A DNA stretch of 31,970 nucleotides, taken from an uncultured Pseudomonadota bacterium. Its GTDB lineage: Bacteria; Pseudomonadota; Alphaproteobacteria; Rs-D84. The notes below the pieces were generated by a model. That model was not told the origin of the DNA and did no database searches. It saw only the letters and a list, made by a program, of their open reading frames with translations. Shown here piece by piece: positions 6,828-15,886 of this stretch. The stretch spans positions 11,955-43,924 of the forward strand of contig OMQP01000002.1 of assembly GCA_900313285.1 (NCBI GenBank), in the 5' to 3' direction. The translations under genes were made by a program, and so were the position numbers. Every line of letters begins with the position of its first letter. The first letter of the stretch is position 1.

Positions 6828-8808
6828 ACCATAACTTTACACGTTTATCCGGCGAAAGATATAATGCATCAGTTTCTTTAATATTAAATGCATCATACCA
6901 TGCTTCTACATGTGGTAATATACCATTTACGCGCCAACGAGACAATGAATGTTCATCCATTTTTGTTCGACGTAAAATTTCTTCATCACGAATATTACCA
7001 GCTTCTGTCATTGCATATGCAACAAAGAATCTTTGATCTGCGGTCAAACCATTTATTGCTTCTGATTTTTCACCGAAATTTTTATATGCATTATACGCGA
7101 TGGTTATTCCACCATAATCCGCTAAATTTTCACCCAAAGTAAATTCACCATTTGCATGCGTATTTGGTGCAACAAGAATATTATTAAAATGTTCCTTCAT
7201 AATATTTGTTCGTTCTTCAAATTTTTTCGCGTCTGTTTCTGTCCACCAATCTTTCATATTACCATCCATATCAAAATGACGGCCAGAATCATCAAAACCA
7301 TGTGTCATCTCGTGCCCTATCACAGAACCGATTGCACCATAATTAAATGCATCATCTGCATTCATATCAAAAAATGGATATTGTAATATACCAGCCGGAA
7401 AACATATTTCATTTGTTGACGGGTCATAATATGCGTTTACTTCGTGTGCGTTCATATACCAAATAGTTGGATCTTTTTCCTGGCCTACTTTATTCAACCA
7501 AAAAGCATCTTCAAATTCAGCAACGCGCATCATATTTGCGAACAAAGAATCTGATTTTATTTCCAATTTAGAATAATCACGCCATTTATTTGGGTAACCG
7601 ATTTTTGCTTTAAATGTGCTTAATTTCTTAAGTGCTTGTTTTTTTGTATCATCGCTCATCCATGTTAAATCTTTTATACGCATTTCATATGATTTTTGTA
7701 AATTTTTAACCAACTGTTCCATACGTTGTTTTGCTGCCTTTGGGAAATATTTTTTCACATATAATTGACCAACCATTTCACCAAGAGATCCATCTATCAT
7801 ACCCACAGCACGTTTCCAACGTGGTTTTTGTTCTTTTTGACCAGACAAAACACGATTATAAAAATCAAAAGCAATATCATATGTTTTATCATCTAATAAT
7901 GAAGAAGCACTGTTAACAATTCTGAATTTCAAATATGTTTTGATTAAATTTAAATCAGTATCATTTATTACAGCAACAGATTCTTTGATAGGTTCTATTT
8001 GTGCAACGTTTATATATTCTGGTTTTACACCACGTGCATCAAAATATACATCCCAATCAAATTCTGGTATTTCAGATTTCAATTCATCAAAAGATTTTTT
8101 ATGATAATTTGCCAATGGATCACGTAATGTTTCTTTTTTATAAAAAGATTTAGCCATTCTTTCTTCCAGCGCATATAATTTTTCAGCATCAACTTTAATA
8201 CCAAAATTATCCATCTGGGTTTTAATATATTGTTTATATTTTTTTCTAACTTCTTGAGATTTTGAATCAGCATCAAAATAATAATCACGCGATAAACCAA
8301 TACCACCCTGGCCTATATTGTACAGGTAATGGTCGCTGTCCATTTCATCAAGTCCGACACCATCACCCCAAAACGCAGAAGAAAAACGGTGCATATGTCC
8401 TAAATATTTTGGCAAATCATTTTTAGATTTGATATTATCTATTTCGTTTAAATATTCTTTCACAGGTTCTGTTTTTTGTGCATTTAATTTTTCGGTATCC
8501 ATTGCAATTTTATAAAGCAAACCTATTTTTCCATCATCATTTTCTGCAATGTCACGAACACGTTCAAGATTTGTATTTGCCAACACATCAAAACTGCCAT
8601 AACGTGTATAATCATCAGGAATTGGATTATTGTTGCGCCACCCAAGCGTTGCGTAATCATAAAAATCTTTACCCGGATTAACAGATAAATCCATATTTTC
8701 AAATTTGATTCCAATATCCATAATTTTCTCCTTTGTAAAAACACACGCAATTATCACGGTAATAAATACCGCAACAATTCCAAGAATATTCAAAAATTTA
8801 TTTTTCAT
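6826..8808 (-). CDS. pepO: M13 (neprilysin/PepO) family zinc metallopeptidase
   Basis: 660 aa from the ATG that overlaps the hemW stop (ATGA). Zinc motif HEMTH (H499, E500, H503) and third ligand motif ENLADYGG (E560, D564) are intact, and the C-terminus ends in VKLW like the family's Trp end. M13 enzymes cut oligopeptides of limited length. The first 25 residues are hydrophobic with lipobox IIAC (C22), suggesting a lipoprotein. A second ATG (residue 30, position 8721) has a textbook AAAGGAG 6 nt upstream and would give a 631-aa cytosolic enzyme that begins like cytosolic PepO; the first ATG has no clear SD. Both starts may be used. The substrate is unknown. Confidence 0.9.
   Translation of the reverse strand: MKNKFLNILGIVAVFITVIIACVFTKEKIMDIGIKFENMDLSVNPGKDFYDYATLGWRNNNPIPDDYTRYGSFDVLANTNLERVRDIAENDDGKIGLLYKIAMDTEKLNAQKTEPVKEYLNEIDNIKSKNDLPKYLGHMHRFSSAFWGDGVGLDEMDSDHYLYNIGQGGIGLSRDYYFDADSKSQEVRKKYKQYIKTQMDNFGIKVDAEKLYALEERMAKSFYKKETLRDPLANYHKKSFDELKSEIPEFDWDVYFDARGVKPEYINVAQIEPIKESVAVINDTDLNLIKTYLKFRIVNSASSLLDDKTYDIAFDFYNRVLSGQKEQKPRWKRAVGMIDGSLGEMVGQLYVKKYFPKAAKQRMEQLVKNLQKSYEMRIKDLTWMSDDTKKQALKKLSTFKAKIGYPNKWRDYSKLEIKSDSLFANMMRVAEFEDAFWLNKVGQEKDPTIWYMNAHEVNAYYDPSTNEICFPAGILQYPFFDMNADDAFNYGAIGSVIGHEMTHGFDDSGRHFDMDGNMKDWWTETDAKKFEERTNIMKEHFNNILVAPNTHANGEFTLGENLADYGGITIAYNAYKNFGEKSEAINGLTADQRFFVAYAMTEAGNIRDEEILRRTKMDEHSLSRWRVNGILPHVEAWYDAFNIKETDALYLSPDKRVKLW
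8721..8735 (-). promoter_or_regulatory. Strong internal ribosome-binding site in the M13 peptidase gene
   Basis: On the minus strand CAAAGGAG ends 6 nt before an in-frame ATG at 8721-8719. It is one of the best SD sequences in the window, yet lies inside the codons for the K-E-K-I segment just after the lipobox. It can set a cytosolic start; coincidence with Lys/Glu codons cannot be excluded. Confidence 0.5.
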
Positions 8809-9860
8809 TTTATTAAATCCAATAATAAATTATCTAAAACTAACAATCCTTGGTTCGTAGCATACAAATAATTATTTTTTTCTACAACTAAATTTTTATT
8901 TCTGTTTACCCAGTCAAAATCTATCTGCGCACGAACATCTTTATCCAATTTAACACCACGAATTGTACGCATTCCTGTCAGAATTTTTTCAGTTGCACGC
9001 GTTGCATCGTCAATTATTTCAAATCTTTCAAAACCGCCCATTTCATCATACCAAACATTATCCATATGTACACGACCTGCCCCACCACGACCAATTCCAA
9101 TATACGCATCTCCAGCCCAAATATTTTGATTATGCCTGCATTCTTGACCAGCAATCGCATAATTTGAAACTTCATAACGTGGCAAATTTAAAACATCAGA
9201 AATTGACATATACATTTTTGCCATTGTTTCATTATTTGGCATATCTAAATTCATTTTTCCAAAAGGCGTATTTTTTTCAATGGTTAATTCATATAACGAT
9301 ACATGTTGCAATCCTAATTCATTTATATTTTTACACATATCTGCAACAGATTTTTCTGATTGATGTGGTAAACCATAAATAAAATCTGCAGACACACGTA
9401 ATCCCATATCCCCAGCAGCATCTAATAAATCTGTTGCCTGATGTACATTGTGAATGCGACCTAAAAATAATAATTCGTCATCATTCAATGATTGAACCCC
9501 GACAGATAAACGGTTTATGCCATTTGATACAAAATCAGCTAATTTATTTCTATCTAATGTTCCAGGATTTGATTCCAATGTTATTTCACAATTTTCTGAC
9601 AAATTAAAATATTCACGCAAAACTTTCATTATTTGTTCAAAAACATTTATCGGCATCAAAGATGGTGTTCCGCCACCAAAGAAAACAGTTGGAACATCTA
9701 TTTTTCCCAACTTGTCAGCCCAAAATTTCAATTCATCGCATATATTGTCAGCATATTTTTGCCAATCTGGATTTTTACATGCCAACGAATAAAAGGCACA
9801 ATAATTGCACTTTGCCATACAAAAAGGTACATGAATATAAATATTATGTGCGACACTCAT
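8805..9860 (-). CDS. hemW: HemW-like radical SAM heme chaperone / coproporphyrinogen dehydrogenase family
   Basis: 351 aa. The radical SAM cluster CMAKCNYC (C14, C18, C21) is followed by FFGGGTPS, LESNPGT, GVQSLND and SADFIYGLP, all typical of HemW (formerly annotated HemN-like). HemW binds heme and a 4Fe-4S cluster and delivers heme to membrane enzymes; the related HemN makes protoporphyrinogen. The length (about 350-380 usual for HemW, about 450 for HemN) and the lack of the HemN N-terminal extension support HemW. The start MSVAHNIYIHVPFC fits the family. First gene of a two-gene unit with the M13 peptidase. A weak promoter, TTGAAT-16-TATCAT (9895-9868), would give an almost leaderless mRNA. 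Confidence 0.88.
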   Translation of the reverse strand: MSVAHNIYIHVPFCMAKCNYCAFYSLACKNPDWQKYADNICDELKFWADKLGKIDVPTVFFGGGTPSLMPINVFEQIMKVLREYFNLSENCEITLESNPGTLDRNKLADFVSNGINRLSVGVQSLNDDELLFLGRIHNVHQATDLLDAAGDMGLRVSADFIYGLPHQSEKSVADMCKNINELGLQHVSLYELTIEKNTPFGKMNLDMPNNETMAKMYMSISDVLNLPRYEVSNYAIAGQECRHNQNIWAGDAYIGIGRGGAGRVHMDNVWYDEMGGFERFEIIDDATRATEKILTGMRTIRGVKLDKDVRAQIDFDWVNRNKNLVVEKNNYLYATNQGLLVLDNLLLDLIK

Positions 9861-9928
9861 GCCAAAAATGATAATTCAAGAAAAATAAAATTCAATATAA
9901 ACAAACGCTTTTTTTCAAATCGATTTTA

Positions 9929-9937
9929 TGATATAAT
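9929..9937 (+). promoter_or_regulatory. Extended -10 promoter of the OMP-mltB unit
   Basis: TGATATAAT is an extended -10 element 18 nt before the OMP start; only T-rich DNA lies at -35, as usual for extended -10 promoters. Confidence 0.6.
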
Positions 9938-9955
9938 GGGGTATACGAAAGGAAG

Positions 9956-11443
9956 ATGAAAAAGAACTTTTTGGCTTTTTTGTGCGCTTTTGCCGCTCCG
10001 TTTGCATGCTTTGCATCAAACGAAGGGGTGCCGTCTTACTATTCACAGAATGCTAAAATGAATGCCAACCGGCTTGGATATACAAAATACCAAAATTATG
10101 GGTATACTAAATATGTCGGCAGTTCTGGTGGAAAACAGGTTTTGGCTTCCAATAATTATTCTTATCAAATTCCACGCGAACAAACGAGCGTTTACAATTA
10201 TCGTGGCGCAATGACAACTAACGGCGTATCACAACCAGCATCTGAACAAAGAACGACTGTGTATGCCGACTATTCTCGCAGATTTGCAGATTTTGAATTT
10301 AAAACTGGCGTAAATTCTGTTTTGGAATGGGACGATATGATTTTTAATGAAATCAATGTCGGTGCCAAACATGTTTTTGATGTATATGGTTTTGATTTGG
10401 CCGTGTACGGTGGATATTCATACGGCAAAATGTCAAGTGGTGGTTTGTCAATGGACTATGATTTGGAACCATATGATTATGCATATCCAACAGATGGTAT
10501 CTTTACAATATCTATGGGTGATCAAAGTGGCAGCAACAGCAAATTAAAACTGGGGCTTGCCGCACATCATATTTGGGATTTGGGTGGCTGGAAAGTCACA
10601 CCGCATATTGGGTATGAAATATTTAAACATGATTTAAAAATGAGCAATCATTTATATCCTAACCCTGGGGTATATTTGCCTTTGATGACCAGCAGTGGCG
10701 ATTATGTTTTCGGTGATACATCCGGTAATTATTATGCTGTTGGTACTGATGTTGATGTCGCTGATGATTCAGGGTTATATCAGATTTGTATGGGTCCCGA
10801 AGATATCAAGGTCGTACTTGCTTCTTACAGTGGCAGCAATATAAATGGAGCTATATACCCGATTGGGAATACGCTTACAACTGTTGATTATTCATCAAGC
10901 ATGGGTAATTTGCCATGGGGTGTATCCGAAGGTGAATGTGTTGTAATTGGTGGTGATGGGGTTATCAAAGTATCTGGAACAACACATATTTATAACACAA
11001 CATGGTCTGGGTTCTATTTGGGATTAGAACTTGAAAAACAAATGACTTTGGCGGATAGATTGCGTTTTTATGTTCAATTCAGCATGCCAAAATATTCATC
11101 TGAAGGAACATGGCCAAATCGTGATGATTGGCAACAAAACCCAAGTTTTCTTGACGAAGGAACAAATGGTGCATTTGCGTATGAAGCAGAGCTGGAATAC
11201 ACATACCAATTATCAGATCGTTTGCAATTATCATTAAAAGCGGACACAAATTATTTTCATATTGGTAAAATTCCTGGGGAATTGTATGTTGCTGCAACAA
11301 CAGTATATTATGAAGATGAAAACAACCCTGGCAGTTGGATTGTTGAAGAACAACCTGCATATACAGAATATGTTTCAGAATCTTTGAAAGAAGCAACATG
11401 GCAATCTTTTGGATTACACCTTGGGTTGAAATATTCTTTCTAA
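9956..11443 (+). CDS. Outer-membrane beta-barrel protein
   Basis: 495 aa. A signal peptide at residues 1-20 ends ACFAS. The mature chain is rich in Tyr/Gly/Ser/Asn with many alternating hydrophobic strands (for example FDLAVYGGYSYGKM and WSGFYLGLELEKQM), and the end is GLHLGLKYSF, the terminal-Phe signature recognised by the BAM machinery. There are only two Cys in the mature part (CMG, GECVV). Tyr/Gly-rich loops at 40-100 and 225-330 would be surface exposed. The family cannot be named from sequence alone; a porin or autotransporter-like barrel of roughly 12-16 strands is plausible. The GAAAGGAAG ribosome site abuts the ATG. The mltB-like gene follows by 23 nt. Confidence 0.8.
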   Translation: MKKNFLAFLCAFAAPFACFASNEGVPSYYSQNAKMNANRLGYTKYQNYGYTKYVGSSGGKQVLASNNYSYQIPREQTSVYNYRGAMTTNGVSQPASEQRTTVYADYSRRFADFEFKTGVNSVLEWDDMIFNEINVGAKHVFDVYGFDLAVYGGYSYGKMSSGGLSMDYDLEPYDYAYPTDGIFTISMGDQSGSNSKLKLGLAAHHIWDLGGWKVTPHIGYEIFKHDLKMSNHLYPNPGVYLPLMTSSGDYVFGDTSGNYYAVGTDVDVADDSGLYQICMGPEDIKVVLASYSGSNINGAIYPIGNTLTTVDYSSSMGNLPWGVSEGECVVIGGDGVIKVSGTTHIYNTTWSGFYLGLELEKQMTLADRLRFYVQFSMPKYSSEGTWPNRDDWQQNPSFLDEGTNGAFAYEAELEYTYQLSDRLQLSLKADTNYFHIGKIPGELYVAATTVYYEDENNPGSWIVEEQPAYTEYVSESLKEATWQSFGLHLGLKYSF

Positions 11444-11466
11444 ACAAAAAAACGAAACAGGAATAA

Positions 11467-12531
11467 ATGAAATATAGCTTGCCTGGATTTTTAGGGGTAT
11501 TGTTTTTATCTGCCGCTATGACAAATACGGTGTATGCTGATCGTGGCGTTTTTGATTTGGAACGTTGGGAAAACGTAATTCAAAATATACGCAACCGTGC
11601 AACAGAACAAAAAATCAGTAAATCAGTAATAGATGAAACATTGAAATCCCCTGCTTTCATTCCAAGCATTGTTAAATCGGATAAAAACCAATCTGAATTT
11701 ACATTGACTTTAGACCAATATTTAAATCGCACGGTAAATGATACAAGAATCAAAGAAGGTTTAAAAAAGAAAGCTGAATATCCAACATTATTATCACGTG
11801 TAGAACAAAGATATAATGTTCCAAAAAATGTTTTATTGGCTTTTTGGGGCATGGAATCTAATTATGGCGCAATAAAATCCAGACATCAATTGACTGGTGC
11901 TTTTTTAACATTGATTTATGATGGAAGACGCGAAGAATTTTTTTCAAAACAATTACTGGCTTTGATGAAAATTGCAGATAAAAACAAACTGCAAATAAAT
12001 AATATTTATGGTTCATGGGCTGGTGCAATGGGACACTTCCAATTTATACCGACAACATTGGCACAATATGGCGTTGACGGTAATAACGATAATCGCATAG
12101 ATATAATAAACAGTGTAGGCGATGCGATGATGAGTGCCGGTCATTACCTGAATAAATTAGGTTGGGCAAAAAACGAACCTGTTATTTATAAAGTTATTTT
12201 ACCAGGCGATTTCGACAGAATGGTATTAAATGGCGACACAAAAAAATCATTCAAAGAATGGTCACAAATGGGCGTTATGAAAACTGACGGAACAGCATTG
12301 CCGCAATTGGATACAACCGTTGGATTGGTTGCCGACACAAAAGAAATTGCAAAGCAAGATTTATATCAACCACAGCGCTATGATCCGTCACAAACACTAG
12401 ATACTGACGTCGCACCTGCACCGGTAATACATGCCTATTTAACCTATCCTAATTTTTACAGAATAAAAAAATGGAATAATTCATCTTGGTATGCCATTGC
12501 TATTGGCGAATTATCTGAAAAATTAAAATAA
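11467..12531 (+). CDS. mltB: MltB-family lytic murein transglycosylase
   Basis: 354 aa. A signal peptide (1-24, ...TVYA) is not followed by a lipobox Cys, so the protein is probably soluble in the periplasm, unlike E. coli MltB. The catalytic domain carries LLAFWGMESNYG with catalytic Glu E130, then GSWAGAMGHFQFIPTT and the DGNNDNRIDI calcium-loop-like stretch (compare EF-hand in Slt35/MltB). It cleaves the MurNAc-GlcNAc bond to form 1,6-anhydro-muropeptides. Usual length is about 330-400 aa. AGGAATAA precedes the ATG. It shares a transcript with the upstream OMP; a terminator follows. Confidence 0.9.
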   Translation: MKYSLPGFLGVLFLSAAMTNTVYADRGVFDLERWENVIQNIRNRATEQKISKSVIDETLKSPAFIPSIVKSDKNQSEFTLTLDQYLNRTVNDTRIKEGLKKKAEYPTLLSRVEQRYNVPKNVLLAFWGMESNYGAIKSRHQLTGAFLTLIYDGRREEFFSKQLLALMKIADKNKLQINNIYGSWAGAMGHFQFIPTTLAQYGVDGNNDNRIDIINSVGDAMMSAGHYLNKLGWAKNEPVIYKVILPGDFDRMVLNGDTKKSFKEWSQMGVMKTDGTALPQLDTTVGLVADTKEIAKQDLYQPQRYDPSQTLDTDVAPAPVIHAYLTYPNFYRIKKWNNSSWYAIAIGELSEKLK

Positions 12532-12553
12532 AAATGTCAACAAAAAACGAAAC

Positions 12554-12590
12554 AGCCAAAGCAAATAAAAACATTGCTTATGGCTTTTTT
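12554..12590 (+). terminator. Terminator of the OMP-mltB unit
   Basis: AGCC+AAGCAA pairs with TTGCTT+GGCT (12554-12564/12574-12585, one small internal loop), followed by TTTTTT. Confidence 0.8.
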
Positions 12591-12631
12591 CTTTGGTACC
12601 ATTTACTGTGTATCTTATAAAGGAAAATATT

Positions 12632-13597
12632 ATGACTATAAAAGTTCGTGATTATGAAGTTCGTTTAACACGTACAAAAGAAGAAAGAAAACAAGTACGC
12701 CAATTGCGTTATGATGTTTTTTGTGTTGAAGAAGGGGCATCTGCAACCGAAGAACAAAAAAATTTAGGCGAAGAATATGATTCTTATGATACATATGCAG
12801 ATTATATGGCCGTATTTCATAAGGGAAAAATTGTTGGAACATATCGAATCATTGACCGCGAAGCCGCAGAAAAAATGGGTGGGTTCTATACCGAACGCGA
12901 ATTTAATTTAACAAAAATCAAAAAAGTAAAAGGCAATATTGCAGAAATGTCACGTGCTTGCGTTGACGCAGCATACCGCGAAGACGGTCTTGTTATGCGT
13001 TTACTTTGGGCGGGATTATGCGAATACGTTGTGAAACGCAAAGTTGTTATTTTGTTCGGTGTTCCATCATGGGTTGGCACAAAACCTGCTTTATCTGCCC
13101 AGGCAATTTCATATCTTTACTATAACCATTTATCACCTTTGCATTTGCGCGCAACGGTATTGAAAGAAAACCTGGATCCAAGTATCGATCCACGTTTAAC
13201 ACAAATGAATATTTTGCCACGCGTATTTGTTGATGAAGAAGAAGCACGCAAACAAATGACTCCTTTGATCAAGGGTTATTTGCGTCTTGGCGCAACATTT
13301 GGTCGTGGTGTTTTCATTGACAAGGGTTTTGGAACATATGATGTGTTCGTTATGGTTCAAACCAAAAATGTTGATAAAACATATCAAAAACACTTCGCTG
13401 GTTCTGAAAATGCATTTGATGAATTTGGTATCAAAGAAGGTCCATTACATATGCTTGGAAAAATCATCATGTCACCTATAACAGGTACAGCAAAAGCGAT
13501 TAAATCATTTGCTGAATTGTTTATGCGTGAAGATGCAGATGATATTGAATACATCGACAAAGATGAATCTGTTGAAAAAACATCCGAAGAACAATAA
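12632..13597 (+). CDS. olsB: OlsB-like N-acyltransferase (GNAT fold)
   Basis: 321 aa from ATG 12632, chosen because AAAGGA lies 8 nt upstream; the longer frame from 12593 starts just after the previous terminator and has no SD. The protein follows the OlsB/hemolysin-like acyltransferase pattern: LRYDVFCVEEG, DxYADYMAVF, IVGTYRIID, GGFYTEREFNL, AEMSRACVDAAYR, LWAGLCEYV and RLGATFGRGVFIDKGFGTYDVFV. OlsB transfers a 3-hydroxyacyl group from ACP to ornithine, the first step of ornithine lipid synthesis. It has a C-terminal extension of about 60 acidic residues beyond the usual end. The olsA-like gene follows after 6 nt. Substrate specificity is inferred. Confidence 0.8.
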   Translation: MTIKVRDYEVRLTRTKEERKQVRQLRYDVFCVEEGASATEEQKNLGEEYDSYDTYADYMAVFHKGKIVGTYRIIDREAAEKMGGFYTEREFNLTKIKKVKGNIAEMSRACVDAAYREDGLVMRLLWAGLCEYVVKRKVVILFGVPSWVGTKPALSAQAISYLYYNHLSPLHLRATVLKENLDPSIDPRLTQMNILPRVFVDEEEARKQMTPLIKGYLRLGATFGRGVFIDKGFGTYDVFVMVQTKNVDKTYQKHFAGSENAFDEFGIKEGPLHMLGKIIMSPITGTAKAIKSFAELFMREDADDIEYIDKDESVEKTSEEQ

Positions 13598-13603
13598 AGC
13601 AAA

Positions 13604-14413
13604 ATGAAAATTCGTAAACAAAATATATTTAACACAATTTGGGCTTCTATTAAATTCATTGTTGCATGGATTTATGTGGTTGTTAATGCGTTAATTCTAT
13701 GCTTTATACCGCAAGGCAAATTGTCTGTAAAATATATGCAAATTTTCATGCGTCAATTTAATTGGTTTATGGGTGTTCGCTATAAAATCAAGGGCAAATT
13801 GTCGTTAAAACGTCCACTGCTTTGTGTGTGCAACCATATATCTCTTTTTGAAATATCAACAATGGCGGCCGCATTAGGTGGATCTTTCTTTGGTAAAAAA
13901 GATATAGAATCATGGCCACTTATTGGTTGGATGGCAAAAAAGTTTGGTGTCGTATTTATAGACCGCCGTCCTTCTCATGCGATGGAAGCATTGCAAGCCA
14001 TCCAGAAAGAATTAGAATCTGTTGATTATCCATTGTTCATATTTCCCGAAGGCACATCCACAAATGGTGCGTACGTAAAACAATTTAAAAGTTCTATGTT
14101 TGATGTGATAGAAAAAACAGGTGTAACAGTTCAACCTATCGTTATACACTATCGTTTGCATGACGGCACAAAAATAAATGACGAAGATTTGGCAAATCAT
14201 TTTGCATATTTTTCTAATAAAAAAATGGATTGTGGTCCATTATGCAAAATTGAACGCAGTGCATTTATGCAAGTATTTCACATAATGATGCTGGGTGGAT
14301 TTTTAGTTGAAATTGAAATTTTACCAACCCCCGATTTATCGGGTATGGATCGAAAACAAATGGCAGATACACTGCATAAAATAATTTCTGAAAAATATAT
14401 AAAAAATAAATAA
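13604..14413 (+). CDS. olsA: OlsA/PlsC-like lysolipid acyltransferase
   Basis: 269 aa. A hydrophobic N-terminal segment (about 13-38) anchors the protein to the inner membrane. The PlsC motifs are NHISLFE (motif I), FGVVFIDRR (II) and FPEGTSTNG (III), with QPIVIHY (IV). Motif I is HX4E rather than the usual HX4D, a conservative change at the catalytic dyad. Placed 6 nt after the olsB-like gene, it most likely O-acylates lyso-ornithine lipid (OlsA), though lysophosphatidate acylation (PlsC) is not excluded. No strong SD. proS follows 12 nt later and may be co-transcribed. Confidence 0.8.
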   Translation: MKIRKQNIFNTIWASIKFIVAWIYVVVNALILCFIPQGKLSVKYMQIFMRQFNWFMGVRYKIKGKLSLKRPLLCVCNHISLFEISTMAAALGGSFFGKKDIESWPLIGWMAKKFGVVFIDRRPSHAMEALQAIQKELESVDYPLFIFPEGTSTNGAYVKQFKSSMFDVIEKTGVTVQPIVIHYRLHDGTKINDEDLANHFAYFSNKKMDCGPLCKIERSAFMQVFHIMMLGGFLVEIEILPTPDLSGMDRKQMADTLHKIISEKYIKNK

Positions 14414-14425
14414 GAGTAGTAAAAA

Positions 14426-15862
14426 ATGAAAACAGCAATAACACCAACAAGAGAAGAAAATTTTAGTGAATGGTATCAAAATTTAATAACTGCCGCTGAC
14501 TTGGCTGAAAATTCGCCTGTTCGTGGCTGTATGACAATTAAACCTTATGGTTGGGCAATATGGGAACTGATGCGTGATGAAATGGACAAACGCATCAAAG
14601 CAAATGGCGTATTAAATGCTAACTTCCCACTACTGATACCAATTGATTTCTTTAATAAAGAAGCAGAACACGTTGCTGGTTTTGCAAAAGAATGCGCAGT
14701 TGTAACACATCACAGATTAAAAATGATTGATGGGAAATTGCAACCTGATCCAGATGCAGAATTAACAGAACCTTATGTTATTCGTCCAACATCTGAAACC
14801 ATTATTGGTGAAGCAATGTCGCGTTGGGTTCAATCTTATCGTGATTTACCATTAAAATTAAATCAATGGGTAAACGTTATGCGTTGGGAAATGCGCCCGA
14901 GATTATTCTTGCGTACTGCCGAATTCAACTGGCAAGAAGGACATAATGTATTTGCCACACACGAAGAATCAAATGCTGACGCACGCAAAATGCACAAAAT
15001 GTATGCAGAATATATGGCAAATGTTTTGGCAATACCTGTAATTATGGGTGAAAAAACACCAGAAGAAAGATTTGCTGGTGCGGACCACACATATACTGTT
15101 GAACAAATTATGCAGGACGGTAAAGCGTTACAAGCCGGAACTTCTCATGATTTGGGACAACACTTTGCGAAATCTTTTGGTATTCAATATTTGGGAACAG
15201 ATGGAAAATTAACACATGCATGGACAACATCTTGGGGAACATCCACACGTATGATGGGTGGTTTATTTATGACACATTCTGATGACGATGGTTTGGTATT
15301 ACCACCAGCGGTTGCACCATATCAAATTGTTGTAATTCCAATCACACGCGATGAAAATGTTGATGCATTAAATAAATTCGCAAATGAAATTGGTGAACAA
15401 TTACGCAGTATCGGTATTCGTGTTCTGGTTGATGACAGTGATGCGCGCGCACCGGATAAAATGTGGAAATGGATTAAACGTGGCGTGCCATTACGTGTTG
15501 AAATCGGTAGCAGAGAAATGGAAGAAAAAACGTTGACCGTCACACGTCGTGATTTGGGCAAATCATCAAAAACAACATTATCAATTGATGAATTCATGGC
15601 ATCCGCACAAAAGATGTTAAATACTATTCAACACGATATGTTGGTTGCGGTTGAAGAACGCAATAAAAAAATGATTACAGATATTAAAGATTTGGCTGAA
15701 TTGGAATCTGCATTGGAATCTGGAAAGATTGGTTTCTTCCGCATTAAATACGATTTAACAACAAATGATGAATTTGATGGATTGATTGAAAAATATAAAA
15801 TATCCAGACGTTGTTTGGATGAAAAAGATCCAACATATGTATTTGTTGCAAAATCTTATTAA
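14426..15862 (+). CDS. proS: Prolyl-tRNA synthetase, archaeal/eukaryal type (ProS type 3)
   Basis: 478 aa. Class II core: VRGCMTIKPYGWAIWE, YVIRPTSETIIGEAMSRW, MRPRLFLRTAEFNWQEGH, QAGTSHDLGQHFAKSF and TTSWGTSTRMMGG, all in the form found in archaeal, eukaryotic and some bacterial ProRS, without the bacterial editing insertion. Then a class IIa anticodon-binding domain (VVIPITRDE...) and a C-terminal domain ending in KSY. It charges tRNA-Pro. The C-terminal domain of this type usually binds zinc through four Cys; here only one Cys remains (RRC), so zinc binding is probably lost. Most alphaproteobacteria use the shorter bacterial type, so transfer is likely. Ends at a bidirectional terminator. 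Confidence 0.92.
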   Translation: MKTAITPTREENFSEWYQNLITAADLAENSPVRGCMTIKPYGWAIWELMRDEMDKRIKANGVLNANFPLLIPIDFFNKEAEHVAGFAKECAVVTHHRLKMIDGKLQPDPDAELTEPYVIRPTSETIIGEAMSRWVQSYRDLPLKLNQWVNVMRWEMRPRLFLRTAEFNWQEGHNVFATHEESNADARKMHKMYAEYMANVLAIPVIMGEKTPEERFAGADHTYTVEQIMQDGKALQAGTSHDLGQHFAKSFGIQYLGTDGKLTHAWTTSWGTSTRMMGGLFMTHSDDDGLVLPPAVAPYQIVVIPITRDENVDALNKFANEIGEQLRSIGIRVLVDDSDARAPDKMWKWIKRGVPLRVEIGSREMEEKTLTVTRRDLGKSSKTTLSIDEFMASAQKMLNTIQHDMLVAVEERNKKMITDIKDLAELESALESGKIGFFRIKYDLTTNDEFDGLIEKYKISRRCLDEKDPTYVFVAKSY

Positions 15863-15886
15863 AAAAACGGGCGATGCCCGTTTTTT
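15862..15886. terminator. Bidirectional terminator after proS
   Basis: CGGGC / GCCCG (15868-15872/15876-15880) with loop GAT is flanked by A7 on the left and T6 on the right, so it can terminate proS and the convergent PTA-like gene. Confidence 0.92.

Noticed and set aside
8963..9382. 139-aa plus-strand frame opposite hemW
   Set aside because: Composition rich in His, Leu, Tyr and Gln is typical of an antisense shadow; no SD, and hemW is certain.
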